Shown: piece after piece, positions 26,392 to 36,047 of the stretch | Layout: each line of letters opens with the position of its first letter | How positions within the stretch are numbered: the stretch's first letter is position 1 | Assembly (NCBI RefSeq): GCF_001748365.1 | Contig: NZ_BDHH01000005.1 | Location: 104,293-168,292 of the forward strand | Source: Fusibacter sp. 3D3 | Lineage (GTDB): Bacteria > Bacillota > Clostridia > Peptostreptococcales > Acidaminobacteraceae | Direction: 5' to 3' | DNA length: 64,000 nucleotides | Program-made: the position numbers and the translations under genes | The notes under the pieces: generated by a model | Seen by the model: only the letters and a program-made list of their open reading frames with translations | Databases searched by the model: none | What the model was told of the DNA's origin: nothing

Positions 26392-28320
26392 ATGAATAAA
26401 TCGAATACAAATCGAATATTGAGACTCGATGAAATAACCTCTAGTAAAATTGCAGCCGGAGAAGTGGTAGAGAAACCCGCAATGGTGGTCAAAGAACTGG
26501 TTGAAAATGCGGTGGATGCCGGTGCCACTGAAATCATAGTGGATATCAAAAAAGGCGGCAAAAAGCTCATAAGAGTTGTGGACAACGGCAGTGGCATACA
26601 TCGCGATGATGTAGACTTGATGTTTGAAAGGCATGCCACGAGCAAAATCCGTAAAATTGACGATCTCTATAGGACTTTATCGCTGGGCTTTAGAGGTGAG
26701 GCACTTGCAAGCATTTGTGCAGTTGCAAATGTGGAAGTAATCACCATGCAAGAAAATGACGATTACGGCATCAAAGTAGAAGCTTCTGGTGGCGCAATCA
26801 TCGGGAAGAGTGAAATGGGCGCTAAGCGTGGCACAAGCGTCGTGGTCAGAGATTTGTTTTACAATACGCCAGCGCGTTTAAAATTCTTAAAAAGTGATTC
26901 TGTCGAAACCAAGCATATTACTGAGATCATGGGCAATTTGGCTCTATCTCATCCAGAGATTGCGTTTAAATATACTACAGATGATCAAATGGTGTTCAAA
27001 ACACCTGGTGATGAAAAACTTGAAAATACGATTTTTTCAATTTATGATCGCATGTTGATCAAGCATCTATTTGAGATTAAAGATGAATTTGACTTCTTAA
27101 AACTGAAGGGCTATATCTCCACTTTTGACTACACCAAGGGCACAAGACAGCAACAAATTGTTTTCGTAAATGGTCGATATGTTAAGAGTGATGTGATTAA
27201 GGATGCCATTAATTTGGCGTATAAACCTTACTTAATGCATAATCGATACCCTGTTTGTTTTCTATTTCTTGAGATTGATCCAGATAAAATTGATGTCAAC
27301 ATACATCCGGCTAAGACAGAAATCAAATTTCATGACGATGGCGTTTTAAAGCAATTTATCTATACGGCTCTTAAAAAGGCATTCAATCTGCAAAATCAAG
27401 TACCTGAGGTGAGTTTGAAAAGAACTGAAACGCATGACGCGATGGACTCTCTTGGTGATATTGAGTCTATCAGTGATATTGAGCCTATTGATGATATTGA
27501 GTATCTTGGTAGTCTTGAGCCTCCCGTTGCCCAAAAACGTGAACAAAACGTGTATAAAGAGTCCACAAACGCGACATATTTATCCTCTGAAAAAGGGCCA
27601 AACGAAAAGACGGAGGAGGCTTTTATTTCAAAGGAATCCACGCATGAGCATGCTTATCAAGCAATTGATTTTTCAAAAGTTTCGCTTGAACCACTTATCG
27701 AATTTGCAGATGAAATTCGTTTTTTTGATAAGCCGGTACAGACGGCATCCATCTATGATGAGCTTAATTACATTGGGACGTTTATAGATGCTTACTTGCT
27801 CTATGAAAAAAGCAATCAGCTCTATTTAATCGATCAACATGCAGCACACGAAAAAATTCTGTATGAACGCTTTGTGGATGCCTATAAGCGTGGTAAGATG
27901 ATTTCTCAAGGCTTATTGCTTCCCGAAATTATAGAACTGGATCATTTGAGCATGCATGAATTTAATGCATATCAGGCCTACTTCAATCGATTGGGATATG
28001 AAGTTTCTATCTTTGGAGATAAGAGCATCATTGTCAGAGCAATTCCGAATATGTTTAACGTTGAAACAGCCAGTGCTATACTCGTTGAAATCATGGAAGG
28101 CTTATCACATAAAATGGATGACCTTGTGCTTGAAAAACTCATGAGTAGAGCGTGTAAATCAGCAGTAAAAGCATATGACAAGCTGTCCAACTTAGAAATA
28201 GAGTCTTTATTGACACAATTAAAAGGTCTTAATGAGCCTTATACTTGTCCACATGGGAGACCGATCATGATCAGTTTTAGCAAATCAGAGATTGAGAAAA
28301 AATTTAAGCGTATTCTTTAA
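26392..28320 (+). CDS. mutL: DNA mismatch repair endonuclease MutL
   Basis: A 642-residue GHKL ATPase/endonuclease. N-terminal motifs are KIAAGEVVEKPAMVVKELVE, VDNGSGI, RHATSKI and LGFRGEAL, followed by GTSVVVRDLFYNTPAR. A Ser/Glu/Asp-rich linker (bases about 27400-27640) separates the C-terminal domain. That domain carries the endonuclease motif DQHAAHEKILYE (Asp481) and the zinc-site CPHGRP. The endonuclease motif is typical of organisms that lack MutH, so strand cleavage is expected to be intrinsic. The gene starts 4 bases after the mutS stop codon, so the two are probably translationally coupled. Confidence 0.97.
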   Translation: MNKSNTNRILRLDEITSSKIAAGEVVEKPAMVVKELVENAVDAGATEIIVDIKKGGKKLIRVVDNGSGIHRDDVDLMFERHATSKIRKIDDLYRTLSLGFRGEALASICAVANVEVITMQENDDYGIKVEASGGAIIGKSEMGAKRGTSVVVRDLFYNTPARLKFLKSDSVETKHITEIMGNLALSHPEIAFKYTTDDQMVFKTPGDEKLENTIFSIYDRMLIKHLFEIKDEFDFLKLKGYISTFDYTKGTRQQQIVFVNGRYVKSDVIKDAINLAYKPYLMHNRYPVCFLFLEIDPDKIDVNIHPAKTEIKFHDDGVLKQFIYTALKKAFNLQNQVPEVSLKRTETHDAMDSLGDIESISDIEPIDDIEYLGSLEPPVAQKREQNVYKESTNATYLSSEKGPNEKTEEAFISKESTHEHAYQAIDFSKVSLEPLIEFADEIRFFDKPVQTASIYDELNYIGTFIDAYLLYEKSNQLYLIDQHAAHEKILYERFVDAYKRGKMISQGLLLPEIIELDHLSMHEFNAYQAYFNRLGYEVSIFGDKSIIVRAIPNMFNVETASAILVEIMEGLSHKMDDLVLEKLMSRACKSAVKAYDKLSNLEIESLLTQLKGLNEPYTCPHGRPIMISFSKSEIEKKFKRIL

Positions 28321-28484
28321 AAAAGTAATAGACTCAAGGTTGAAGTTTGTACATTAAAAATATATGATATAGGTATTGAATTGAATTTTGAGAGGAGAAT
28401 GAATTTTAATCGCCGAAAGTAAAGGTGATTACGTGAATTTAAAGTCGATTAAAATGGATTCAACTTATAGGGGTAGGAGAAATC

Positions 28485-29402
28485 ATGAAAAAAATATTGG
28501 TGATAGTGGGGCCGACAGCTGTTGGCAAGACAGATATCTCAATTGAGGTGGCTAAAGCGCTTGATACTGAAATTATTTCATGTGATTCAGTGCAGCTTTA
28601 TAAAAAACTTAACATTGGATCAGCAAAGCCCACAGATGCGGAAATGCAGGGGATCAAACATCATCTCATTGATTTCATTGAACCGAATCAGAATTATTCA
28701 GTCAGTGAATACAAGCGAGATGCAAAGGCCATTATTTCAAAACTGCATGCTGAGGGCAAAATACCAGTTATCACAGGCGGGACAGGCCTCTATGTGAATG
28801 CATTGCTCTACGAAATGCATTTTGGCGAAAATGCATCAGATGAAAATTACAGGCAATCACTTGAAAAAAAGGCTGAACTTGAAGGCAATAATGCTTTACA
28901 TGAATTATTGAAACAGGTGGATTTAAATGCTGCAGAGAAGATCCATCCCAATAATCTGAGACGTGTTATTAGAGCACTTGAAATCCATAAAGTGACTGGA
29001 AAAACCGTTGGCGATTTTACTTTGGACCCTGTCAGAACGGAAGATTATGAAGTAATTTTGATTGGACTGACGAGAAATCGCCTAAAGCTCTACGCACGCA
29101 TCAATCAGCGTGTGGACATGATGCTTGAAGCTGGTCTTATAGAGGAAGTGAAAACTCTAAAAAAATTAGGATTGGATGATAGTTTTCAATCCATGCAGGG
29201 TATAGGATACAAAGAGGTGCTCGCATATTTAAATGGTCTTTACGACTTAGATACCATGATTTCTCTACTCAAACAAAATTCCCGAAGATATGCCAAGAGG
29301 CAAATGACGTGGTTTAAACGTTATGAGGATATTAGGTGGATCGACCTAGAGGCGTTCTCATCAAAAGAGGCAGTGGTAAAGACGATTTTATCAACCATAT
29401 GA
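28485..29402 (+). CDS. miaA: tRNA dimethylallyltransferase MiaA
   Basis: A 305-residue enzyme of normal length that attaches a dimethylallyl group to A37 of tRNAs reading UNN codons, the step before MiaB. The P-loop is GPTAVGKTD. The substrate motifs are DSVQLYKKLNIGSAKP, HHLIDF and GGTGLYVNALL, with RRVIRALE and the C-terminal KRQMTWFKR. GGTAGGAG lies ahead of the ATG. The 164-base gap after mutL contains a tiny Shine-Dalgarno-led reading frame (28399-28422, 7 codons) of uncertain meaning. Confidence 0.95.
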   Translation: MKKILVIVGPTAVGKTDISIEVAKALDTEIISCDSVQLYKKLNIGSAKPTDAEMQGIKHHLIDFIEPNQNYSVSEYKRDAKAIISKLHAEGKIPVITGGTGLYVNALLYEMHFGENASDENYRQSLEKKAELEGNNALHELLKQVDLNAAEKIHPNNLRRVIRALEIHKVTGKTVGDFTLDPVRTEDYEVILIGLTRNRLKLYARINQRVDMMLEAGLIEEVKTLKKLGLDDSFQSMQGIGYKEVLAYLNGLYDLDTMISLLKQNSRRYAKRQMTWFKRYEDIRWIDLEAFSSKEAVVKTILSTI

Positions 29403-29429
29403 AACTATAGAATAGAAGGAGGGGGAACC

Positions 29430-29651
29430 ATGAAGAGTGCTATTAATTTACAAGATGTTTTTTTGAACCAATGTAGAAAAGATCAGACTCACATTACCAT
29501 TTTTTTAATCAGTGGCTATCAAATAAGAGGTTTAGTTAAAGGCTTTGACAGCTATACGATCGTTTTGGATAGCGAAGGTAAACAACAAATGATCTATAAA
29601 CATGCAATTTCGACCATAATTCCAGCAAAAACAGTTAATTTTCAAGCTTAA
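29430..29651 (+). CDS. hfq: RNA chaperone Hfq
   Basis: A 73-residue Sm-like protein of the usual Firmicute size. The Sm1 motif is [20 protein letters not shown], with G-x-V-K-G-F-D-S-Y following. The Sm2 motif is YKHAISTI, with the Tyr-Lys-His of the proximal RNA-binding pocket. It assembles as a hexameric ring that binds small RNAs and mRNA tails. It is coupled to miaA (27-base gap, GGAGGGGG upstream), a very common order in bacteria. No terminator is visible after it. Confidence 0.97.
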   Translation: MKSAINLQDVFLNQCRKDQTHITIFLISGYQIRGLVKGFDSYTIVLDSEGKQQMIYKHAISTIIPAKTVNFQA

Positions 29652-29817
29652 TCATTAAAAGTATAGGGTCTAATAGGGGCGGGTTTAGATGGATAAGCGA
29701 AATTCAAGCTTAAACATTTGAGAACGCCCTTAATTTATGAACTTCAGCATTTTTTTAAGCAAAATGGGACGTATTTATTAATTTTTATGAACAAATGACA
29801 AAAGTAGAACTCTGTTA

Positions 29818-29846
29818 TTGTTATTCAAAGGGTTACACTATATAAT
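29818..29846 (+). promoter_or_regulatory. Sigma-A promoter of the transketolase gene
   Basis: TTGTTA (29818-29823), a 17-base spacer, and a consensus TATAAT (29841-29846), 37 bases before the ATG. Confidence 0.7.
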
Positions 29847-29882
29847 GTTTATGATAAGAATTTTAGAAAGGTTGGTTTAATT

Positions 29883-31850
29883 ATGGTAGAAAATTTGACG
29901 ATTAATGCGATAAGAGTTTTGTCAGCGGAGGCAATTCAAGCTGCAAATTCCGGTCACCCTGGACTTCCACTTGGAGCAGCACCGATGGCATATACTTTAT
30001 GGGCAAAAGCATTAAAACACAGTCCAAGCAATCCTCATTGGCACAATAGAGATCGATTTGTACTCTCAGCAGGTCATGGCTCAATGCTGATGTATTCCTT
30101 ATTACATTTATTTAACTACGGTCTTCCTATGGATGAACTCAAGAACTTTAGACAATTTAACAGCTTGACACCTGGACATCCAGAATTCGGGCATACTGCA
30201 GGTGTTGAAATTTCGACGGGTCCTTTAGGTCAAGGCATTGCCAATGCTGTTGGTTTTGCAATGGCAGAAGCACATCTTGCTGCTAAGTTTAATAGACCGG
30301 GTTTTGAAGTGGTAGATCATTACACCTATGCGATTTCAGGTGACGGTTGTTTAATGGAGGGTATCTCTTCAGAAGCCGCATCACTTGCAGGCACATTGAA
30401 ACTCGGCAAACTTGTACTCATGTATGATTCCAATAAAATTTCGATTGAAGGCAGTACTGAAATCGCTTTCACGGAAGATGTGGCGAAGCGATTTGAGGCT
30501 ATGCATTGGCATGTTCAAATCGTTGAGGATGGTAATGACACGATTGCAATCGAAAAGGCAATTAATGCGGCTAAAGCAGAACTTGAAAAACCATCAATCA
30601 TCATTGTTAAGACGATTATCGGCTATGGTTGTCCTTCAAAACAAGGCTCTCATAAGGTTCATGGCTCTCCACTTGGCGGTGACGGCATTTCAGAGATGAA
30701 AACATTCTTGAATTGGCCTTGTGAAAATGCTTTTGAGGTTCCAGCAGAAGTAACGGATCATATGGCAGAACTTACAAAAGAGCTCTCTAAATCTGAGACA
30801 ACTTGGAATACACTTTTTGAAAATTATAAAAAAGAATTTCCTGAACTCGCGAGCGAGTATGAGCTTTGGATGAGTGGTGCCACACCTAATGATTACCTCG
30901 AATCAGAGGCGTTTTGGGCATATAATGAAACAACTGCTTCAAGAAGTTCTTCTGGTAAGGTGCTCAACAATTTAGCGGATAGAGTGCCTAACTTATTTGG
31001 TGGATCCGCAGATTTATCGCCTTCAAATAATTCAGATATGAAGAATAGAGAAAGTTTCTTTGCAACCCATTATGCGGGATCAAATTTACATTTTGGTGTT
31101 AGAGAACATGCGATGACCGCGATTTGTAATGGGATTCAAGCGCATGGTGGCTTAAAATCTTATGCGGCAACTTTCTTCGTATTTTCAGATTATATGAAGC
31201 CTGCCATTAGACTTGCGGCATTGATGGGACTTCCTGTGACTTATATTTTGACACATGATAGTATCGGTGTTGGGGAAGATGGTCCTACGCACCAACCCAT
31301 TGAGCAACTTGCTATGCTCAGATCAATTCCAAATTTAAATGTGATCAGACCAGCGGATGCAAGAGAAGTCAGTGCGGCATGGTACACTGCAATGAAGAGT
31401 ACAAAGACCCCTACGGCACTTATTCTATCAAGACAAAACTTACCAGCACTCGAAGGTTCTTCTAAAGAAGCCCTAAGAGGTGCCTATGTTATTTCTAAAG
31501 AAGAAAAAGAAGCTCAAGTGGTTTTAATTGCCACAGGTTCGGAAGTATCACTTTGTATTGAAGCGCAGTCTAAATTAAAAGCAGAAGGCATTGATTCGAG
31601 AGTAGTCTCTATGCCATGTCAAGAATTGTTTGATGCGGCGCCAAAATCATATCAAGCAGAAGTGCTTTTAAAAGGGGTTCCAAAGCTTGCGGTTGAAGCT
31701 GCCACCACTTTTGGATGGCATAAATATGCATGTGATGTCATCGGGATGGAGGGCTTTGGTCTATCAGCACCAGGGGATGTCCTATTTGAAGCTTTTGGTT
31801 TTACGAGTGAAAACATTGTGACGCGTGCAAAAGCATTAATTTCTAAATAA
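29883..31850 (+). CDS. tkt: Transketolase
   Basis: A 655-residue thiamine-diphosphate enzyme in one chain, the usual length. N-terminal pieces are [12 protein letters not shown] and [12 protein letters not shown]. The ThDP-binding GDGCLMEG continues to the metal-site Asn in [10 protein letters not shown]. The second half has FGVREHAM with the catalytic Glu and [15 protein letters not shown]. It moves two-carbon units between sugar phosphates in the non-oxidative pentose phosphate pathway. AAAGGTTGG precedes the ATG. It has its own promoter and is separated from pflB by a regulated leader. Confidence 0.96.
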   Translation: MVENLTINAIRVLSAEAIQAANSGHPGLPLGAAPMAYTLWAKALKHSPSNPHWHNRDRFVLSAGHGSMLMYSLLHLFNYGLPMDELKNFRQFNSLTPGHPEFGHTAGVEISTGPLGQGIANAVGFAMAEAHLAAKFNRPGFEVVDHYTYAISGDGCLMEGISSEAASLAGTLKLGKLVLMYDSNKISIEGSTEIAFTEDVAKRFEAMHWHVQIVEDGNDTIAIEKAINAAKAELEKPSIIIVKTIIGYGCPSKQGSHKVHGSPLGGDGISEMKTFLNWPCENAFEVPAEVTDHMAELTKELSKSETTWNTLFENYKKEFPELASEYELWMSGATPNDYLESEAFWAYNETTASRSSSGKVLNNLADRVPNLFGGSADLSPSNNSDMKNRESFFATHYAGSNLHFGVREHAMTAICNGIQAHGGLKSYAATFFVFSDYMKPAIRLAALMGLPVTYILTHDSIGVGEDGPTHQPIEQLAMLRSIPNLNVIRPADAREVSAAWYTAMKSTKTPTALILSRQNLPALEGSSKEALRGAYVISKEEKEAQVVLIATGSEVSLCIEAQSKLKAEGIDSRVVSMPCQELFDAAPKSYQAEVLLKGVPKLAVEAATTFGWHKYACDVIGMEGFGLSAPGDVLFEAFGFTSENIVTRAKALISK

Positions 31851-31853
31851 GTC

Positions 31854-31882
31854 TTTACAGATCTTTTGAGATCTATTATAAT
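31854..31882 (+). promoter_or_regulatory. Sigma-A promoter of the pfl leader
   Basis: TTTACA (31854-31859), a 17-base spacer, and TATAAT (31877-31882). The predicted start site would be just at the 5' edge of the riboswitch. Confidence 0.7.
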
Positions 31883-31885
31883 TTG

Positions 31886-31992
31886 AATATCTCAAAACTG
31901 GCGGAGTCAGTGGAAAACCACGAGGGATTGAGAGTATTATAATGATTAGCCGACCGCCTGGGCGCTTACAGCCTAGGTGTGTCGGTTTTTGT
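31886..31992 (+). ncRNA. ZTP/ZMP (pfl motif) riboswitch with overlapping terminator
   Basis: The conserved blocks of the pfl motif are in order. An outer stem CTCAA/TTGAG encloses ACTGGCGGAGTC, and a GTGG-AAAA-CCAC hairpin is followed by GAGGGA. After a short linker comes the diagnostic CCGCCTGGGC. The last block lies inside a strong terminator: CCGAC...GTCGG (31950-31985) followed by TTTTT. ZTP binding in this class stabilises the folded aptamer and disfavours the terminator, so downstream expression should rise when 10-formyl-tetrahydrofolate is scarce. The next gene, pflB, supplies formate, a one-carbon source. Confidence 0.88.
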
Positions 31993-32043
31993 ATGCAAAA
32001 AATCAGCACCTTGGTAAGTTTATTATAAAAGGAGCGCTGAGCA

Positions 32044-34302
32044 ATGAAAGCAGATAAAATGAATGAAGCATCATTGAGGATTGAGTATGAGGGCTTTGCT
32101 GACGGCAATTGGACCCAAGAGGTAGATGTTAGAGATTTTATAATGCAGAACATCACCCCTTATACTGGAGATGAAAGCTTTTTAGAAGGCTGTACGGAAC
32201 GCACTTTAAATGTATTGGAAACCGTTGAAAAGCTTCTAGAATTGGAAGCCAGTCGAGAGGGTGTTTTAGACATCGATGTGGATCGTGTTTCCTCTCTTTT
32301 GAGTTATGAACCCGGTTATATTCAAAAGGAAAAGGAGATCATCGTAGGGCTGCAAACAGATGAACCCTTAAAAAGAGGCGTTAATCCCTTTGGCGGTATT
32401 CGAATGGCAACTCAAGCGTGTGAAGCCTATGGCAAAAGCCTTTCATCAGAAGTCATATCACAATTTGACTATAAAACCACGCATAATGAAGGCGTGTTTA
32501 GAGTCTATACAGAAGAAATGAAAACGCTTAGGCGCAGTGGTGTGATCACTGGACTTCCAGATGCTTATGGACGTGGTCGGATTATTGGGGATTATAGAAG
32601 GATTGCACTCTATGGGATTGACTACCTCATCGCACAAAAAACAGCCGATAAAAAGTGTTATGCACAAAGGCCAATGACAGAAGAAAATATCAGACAAGTA
32701 GAAGAGCTGTATAAGCAAATCGATTTTTTAAAGAAACTGATTGAGATGGCAAAGGCGTATGGCCACGACATTAGAAAACCCGCAAAGAATACAAGAGAAG
32801 CGGTTCAATGGCTATATTATGGTTACCTTGCTGCAATAAAAGAGCAAAATGGTGCCGCTATGTCCCTTGGGCGGGTAAGTTCTTTTATTGACATCTATGC
32901 GGAGAGAGATTTGAGAAATGGCCTTTACTCTGAAATTCAGATTCAAGAGATTATAGATGATTTTGTCATCAAATTGAGATTGGCAAGACAGCTTAGAACG
33001 CCAGATTACAATCAACTTTTTGCGGGAGATCCGCTTTGGATAACAGAAGCACTTGGTGGTATCCGTGTTGATGGACAATCACTTGTGACCAAAAACTCTT
33101 TTAGATTTTTGCATACACTCACTAATCTCGGGCCAGCACCTGAGCCCAATATGACTGTTTTATGGTCCGAACAATTGCCTGAGGCCTTTAAAAAATATTG
33201 TGCGAAACTCAGCATCTTAACAGATGCCATTCAATACGAAAACGATGACATCATGAGACCTGTTTACGGGGATGATTACGGCATCGCGTGCTGTGTGTCG
33301 GCCATGAAGCTCGGGAAAGAGATGCAATTTTTTGGTGCCAGATGTAACCTGGCCAAGACATTACTCATGGCACTAAATGGTGGGCACGATGAAAATAATT
33401 TTGAGCTTATAGGGCCAAAAGATACGGTTATGAATGATAAAATTTTGGATTTTGATAAAGTATGGCAACGGTTTGATCACTATTTAGAATGGATTTGTGA
33501 GCAATATGTGAATACCCTTAATATCATTCACTTTATGCATGATAAATACGCTTATGAAAAAACGCAGATGGCGCTTCACGATACCGAGGTGCATCGTTTC
33601 ATGGCGTGCGGGATAGCGGGTCTTTCAGTGGTGGCGGATTCTTTATCGGCGATTAAGTACGCAATGGTAAAACCTGTTTTAAACGCACATGGTTTCATTG
33701 AAGACTTTATCACAGAAGGTGCGTTTCCTTGTTATGGCAATGACGATGATCGCGTGGATGCCATAGCCGTCAAGCTGACGGAAAGTTTCATAGAAAAATT
33801 GAGAAAGCATCCCACCTATAGAAATGCGACGCATAGTTTGTCGGTTTTAACCATAACTTCAAATGTCGTATATGGTAAAAAAACGGGCAGTACACCCGAT
33901 GGTAGAAAAAAAGGGGAACCTTTCGCACCTGGAGCAAACCCAATGCACAATCGAGATCAGAAAGGGGCACTTGCTTCACTGAACTCGGTCGCTAAAATAC
34001 CTTATGAGGCTTGTCGAGATGGTATATCGTGTACGTTTTCCATAACGCCATCCTCTTTAGGCACGATTTTTGAACTTCAAAAATCCAATTTAGTAAATAT
34101 CCTTGATGGGTACTTCTATCAGAGGGCACATCATTTAAATGTAAATGTTTTGGATCGCAATAAGCTGATTGAGGCAATGCAAAATCCAGGATTGTATCCG
34201 AATCTTACGATTAGGGTATCTGGATATGCGGTTCATTTTCATAGGTTGAGCAGGGCACAACAGCTGGAAGTTATCAATAGAACTTTTCATAAGAGTCTTT
34301 GA
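32044..34302 (+). CDS. pflB: Formate C-acetyltransferase (pyruvate formate-lyase)
   Basis: A 752-residue glycyl radical enzyme converting pyruvate and CoA to acetyl-CoA and formate. The adjacent active-site cysteines are Cys416-Cys417 in [21 protein letters not shown], a pair typical of true pyruvate formate-lyase rather than diol dehydratase or decarboxylase relatives. The radical site is Gly727 in [17 protein letters not shown], followed by the usual INRTFH tail. It is cytosolic and oxygen-sensitive. AAAGGAGCG lies ahead of the ATG. Control by the ZTP riboswitch upstream links it to one-carbon supply. The activase follows 10 bases downstream. Confidence 0.96.
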   Translation: MKADKMNEASLRIEYEGFADGNWTQEVDVRDFIMQNITPYTGDESFLEGCTERTLNVLETVEKLLELEASREGVLDIDVDRVSSLLSYEPGYIQKEKEIIVGLQTDEPLKRGVNPFGGIRMATQACEAYGKSLSSEVISQFDYKTTHNEGVFRVYTEEMKTLRRSGVITGLPDAYGRGRIIGDYRRIALYGIDYLIAQKTADKKCYAQRPMTEENIRQVEELYKQIDFLKKLIEMAKAYGHDIRKPAKNTREAVQWLYYGYLAAIKEQNGAAMSLGRVSSFIDIYAERDLRNGLYSEIQIQEIIDDFVIKLRLARQLRTPDYNQLFAGDPLWITEALGGIRVDGQSLVTKNSFRFLHTLTNLGPAPEPNMTVLWSEQLPEAFKKYCAKLSILTDAIQYENDDIMRPVYGDDYGIACCVSAMKLGKEMQFFGARCNLAKTLLMALNGGHDENNFELIGPKDTVMNDKILDFDKVWQRFDHYLEWICEQYVNTLNIIHFMHDKYAYEKTQMALHDTEVHRFMACGIAGLSVVADSLSAIKYAMVKPVLNAHGFIEDFITEGAFPCYGNDDDRVDAIAVKLTESFIEKLRKHPTYRNATHSLSVLTITSNVVYGKKTGSTPDGRKKGEPFAPGANPMHNRDQKGALASLNSVAKIPYEACRDGISCTFSITPSSLGTIFELQKSNLVNILDGYFYQRAHHLNVNVLDRNKLIEAMQNPGLYPNLTIRVSGYAVHFHRLSRAQQLEVINRTFHKSL

Positions 34303-34312
34303 GGAGGGGTTA

Positions 34313-35041
34313 ATGAATTTAAAAAGGCATGGCCCTATGACACCTGCATTAAATGTATTTCATATAGAAAGTATGGGCACTTTGGATGGACCAGGCATCA
34401 GGACCGTCATCTTTTTAAAAGGGTGTCCACTGAGATGCCACTACTGTCATAATCCTGAATCTTGGCAAGACCAGACTGAAAATTGGATGCAACAAGATGA
34501 ACTGATGGCTTTGATCATGAAAATGAAACCTTATTATAAAAATGGCGGTGGCGTTACCTTTTCAGGTGGCGAACCGCTTTTACAGGCTAGAAAATTAGAG
34601 CCTTTATGCAAGCGCTTAAAGGCGGAAGGGATTCATGTGGCGCTTGATACATCAGGTTGTATCCTTAATCAGGACGTAAAAGTATTGCTTGAAGTGGTAG
34701 ACCTTATTATTTTAGATGTCAAACATGCAGAATCAGAAGCTTATACGGCACTAACGGGTGGAGCACTTTCAAAAACGCTTGAGTTCTTAGAGTTCATTAA
34801 AGCCATTCATAAGCCCTATTGGATAAGGCAAGTCATTGTGCCAGATTATAATGATCAAAAATCTCTTGTTTTAAAACTGGAATGCCTTACAAAATCCACG
34901 TATAGACAAAAGCTTGAGCTGCTTGCATTTCATAATACGGGTATGGGAAAGTGGCAATGGAATTCTCCTTTCTGGAACCGACCTTCCTTATCTGAAAAAA
35001 TACTTGTAGAATTACAGGAAATGATCCAAAAAAATGTTTAG
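34313..35041 (+). CDS. pflA: Pyruvate formate-lyase activating enzyme
   Basis: A 242-residue radical-SAM enzyme that installs the glycyl radical on PflB. The N-terminal ESMGTLDGPGIRTVIFLKGC leads into the CxxxCxxC cluster motif (CPLRCHYCHNPESW). It continues with GGGVTFSGGEPLLQ, the SAM-binding GGE motif, then HVALDTSG and LIILDVKH. There is no extra ferredoxin-like insert, as expected for a PFL-type activase. GAGGAGGGG lies just before the ATG, 10 bases after the pflB stop, so the two genes are one operon. Confidence 0.95.
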   Translation: MNLKRHGPMTPALNVFHIESMGTLDGPGIRTVIFLKGCPLRCHYCHNPESWQDQTENWMQQDELMALIMKMKPYYKNGGGVTFSGGEPLLQARKLEPLCKRLKAEGIHVALDTSGCILNQDVKVLLEVVDLIILDVKHAESEAYTALTGGALSKTLEFLEFIKAIHKPYWIRQVIVPDYNDQKSLVLKLECLTKSTYRQKLELLAFHNTGMGKWQWNSPFWNRPSLSEKILVELQEMIQKNV

Positions 35042-35119
35042 AACTGTTAGGAAGTGGATATTATATTCATAGTCAAGGTTTTGGCTAAATCCAAGACAAA
35101 TATCATAAGGAGATTGGCT

Positions 35120-35494
35120 ATGAATGATTCTAATGTAAAAGAACTGGTGTGTAATTTGTGCCCAGTTCACTGCAACATGTCCATTGAATACTCCAAATGG
35201 GGAGAACAAATTAAGAATGTGTACGGTAGTCGATGTAGTCGTGGGTATGAATACATAAAAAACTATAAGTTTGATCAACAATGTATGTTACCCACAAGTG
35301 TAAGGTTAAGAGGATTCAGAGTAGAAAGGTTGCCTGTGAACTCAGATGCCCCCCTTCCTAAGACAATTGTTTCAGACGCCATGAATGTCATTAAAACACT
35401 TGAAATTGAATTACCTGTAAAATCAGGAGAAATAATCGTCGAAAATATTTTAAATACGGGCGTCAATATTGTCGCTACAAAATCAATGTTCTAA
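35120..35494 (+). CDS. DUF1667 family protein
   Basis: A 124-residue protein with a short cysteine-rich head (LVCNLCPVHCNMSIEY, then GSRCSRGYEY), followed by TSVRLRGF, PLPKTIVSDAM and a C-terminal NTGVNIVATK. This matches DUF1667, whose members usually accompany a glycerol-3-phosphate dehydrogenase-type flavoprotein and an FAD/NAD oxidoreductase. Neither is present here, so this copy is solitary. The four cysteines could hold a metal or Fe-S cluster; that is inference. The start at 35120 follows AAGGAGATTGG; the longer upstream frame lacks a ribosome site. A strong terminator closes the unit. Confidence 0.8.
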   Translation: MNDSNVKELVCNLCPVHCNMSIEYSKWGEQIKNVYGSRCSRGYEYIKNYKFDQQCMLPTSVRLRGFRVERLPVNSDAPLPKTIVSDAMNVIKTLEIELPVKSGEIIVENILNTGVNIVATKSMF

Positions 35495-35503
35495 TTTTTT
35501 TTT

Positions 35504-35543
35504 AAGAAATGTCTTTTGGTCACACAAAAGACATTTCTTTTTT
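35504..35543 (+). terminator. Intrinsic terminator after the DUF1667 gene
   Basis: A perfect 15-bp stem AAGAAATGTCTTTTG/CAAAAGACATTTCTT with a 6-base loop is followed by a T-run. Confidence 0.9.
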
Positions 35544-35583
35544 GTAGAATGATAAGGGTTACATTAAAATTGCATTAAATGCC

Positions 35584-35625
35584 TTGTATTTATACGTGGT
35601 TCGGTGTACTATCACATTAATACAC
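35584..35625 (+). promoter_or_regulatory. Promoter with YtrA-type operator ahead of the GntR/ABC operon
   Basis: TTGTAT (35584-35589), a 17-base spacer, and TACTAT (35607-35612). An inverted repeat GTGTA (35604-35608)-N12-TACAC (35621-35625) overlaps the -10. YtrA-subfamily GntR regulators are known to bind widely spaced GTGTA/TACAC repeats, so autoregulation by the downstream GntR gene is likely. Confidence 0.55.
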
Positions 35626-35663
35626 GCGTGAATTATATGATAAATTAACAAGGAGGTTGTGGT

Positions 35664-36047
35664 ATGGAATTTAATAACGATCTACCGATCTATCAACAAA
35701 TCATAAACATGATTAAACATGATATTGTCTCTGGAAAAATTCCAAGCGGTCAAAAGCTATTATCTACAAGAGATTTGGCAATCAAATTAAAAGTAAATCC
35801 AAATACGATACAAAGAGTTTATAAAGAACTTGAGACTGAAGAAGTCTGCCTGACAAAAAGAGGGCTTGGCACTTTTGTAACAGAAGAAGAGGAGATGATT
35901 TTAGTGATGAAAGAAGCACTCGTGAGTGATATGGTCAAAACATTTGTTGAAGGCATGGTCAAACTCAATTATAACAAAGAAAACATCATAGAAAAGATTA
36001 ATCGCCAATTTGAGAAGGAGGACCAACAAGATGTCAATATTAATTAA
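35664..36047 (+). CDS. GntR family regulator, YtrA subfamily
   Basis: A 127-residue DNA-binding protein. The winged helix occupies residues 5-75 (PIYQQIINMIKHDIVSGKI, LLSTRDLAIKLKVNPNTIQRVYKELE, GLGTFV). It is followed by only a short helical tail of about 45 residues for dimerisation, so there is no ligand-binding domain of FadR or HutC type. This size defines the YtrA subfamily, whose genes lead ABC-exporter operons and repress them. The stop codon overlaps the start of the ABC gene by 17 bases. AAGGAGG precedes the ATG. Confidence 0.9.
   Translation: MEFNNDLPIYQQIINMIKHDIVSGKIPSGQKLLSTRDLAIKLKVNPNTIQRVYKELETEEVCLTKRGLGTFVTEEEEMILVMKEALVSDMVKTFVEGMVKLNYNKENIIEKINRQFEKEDQQDVNIN

Noticed and set aside
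28399-28422. Seven-codon frame with a good ribosome site upstream of miaA as a leader peptide
   Set aside because: There is no accompanying attenuator hairpin or codon run that would support translation-coupled control.
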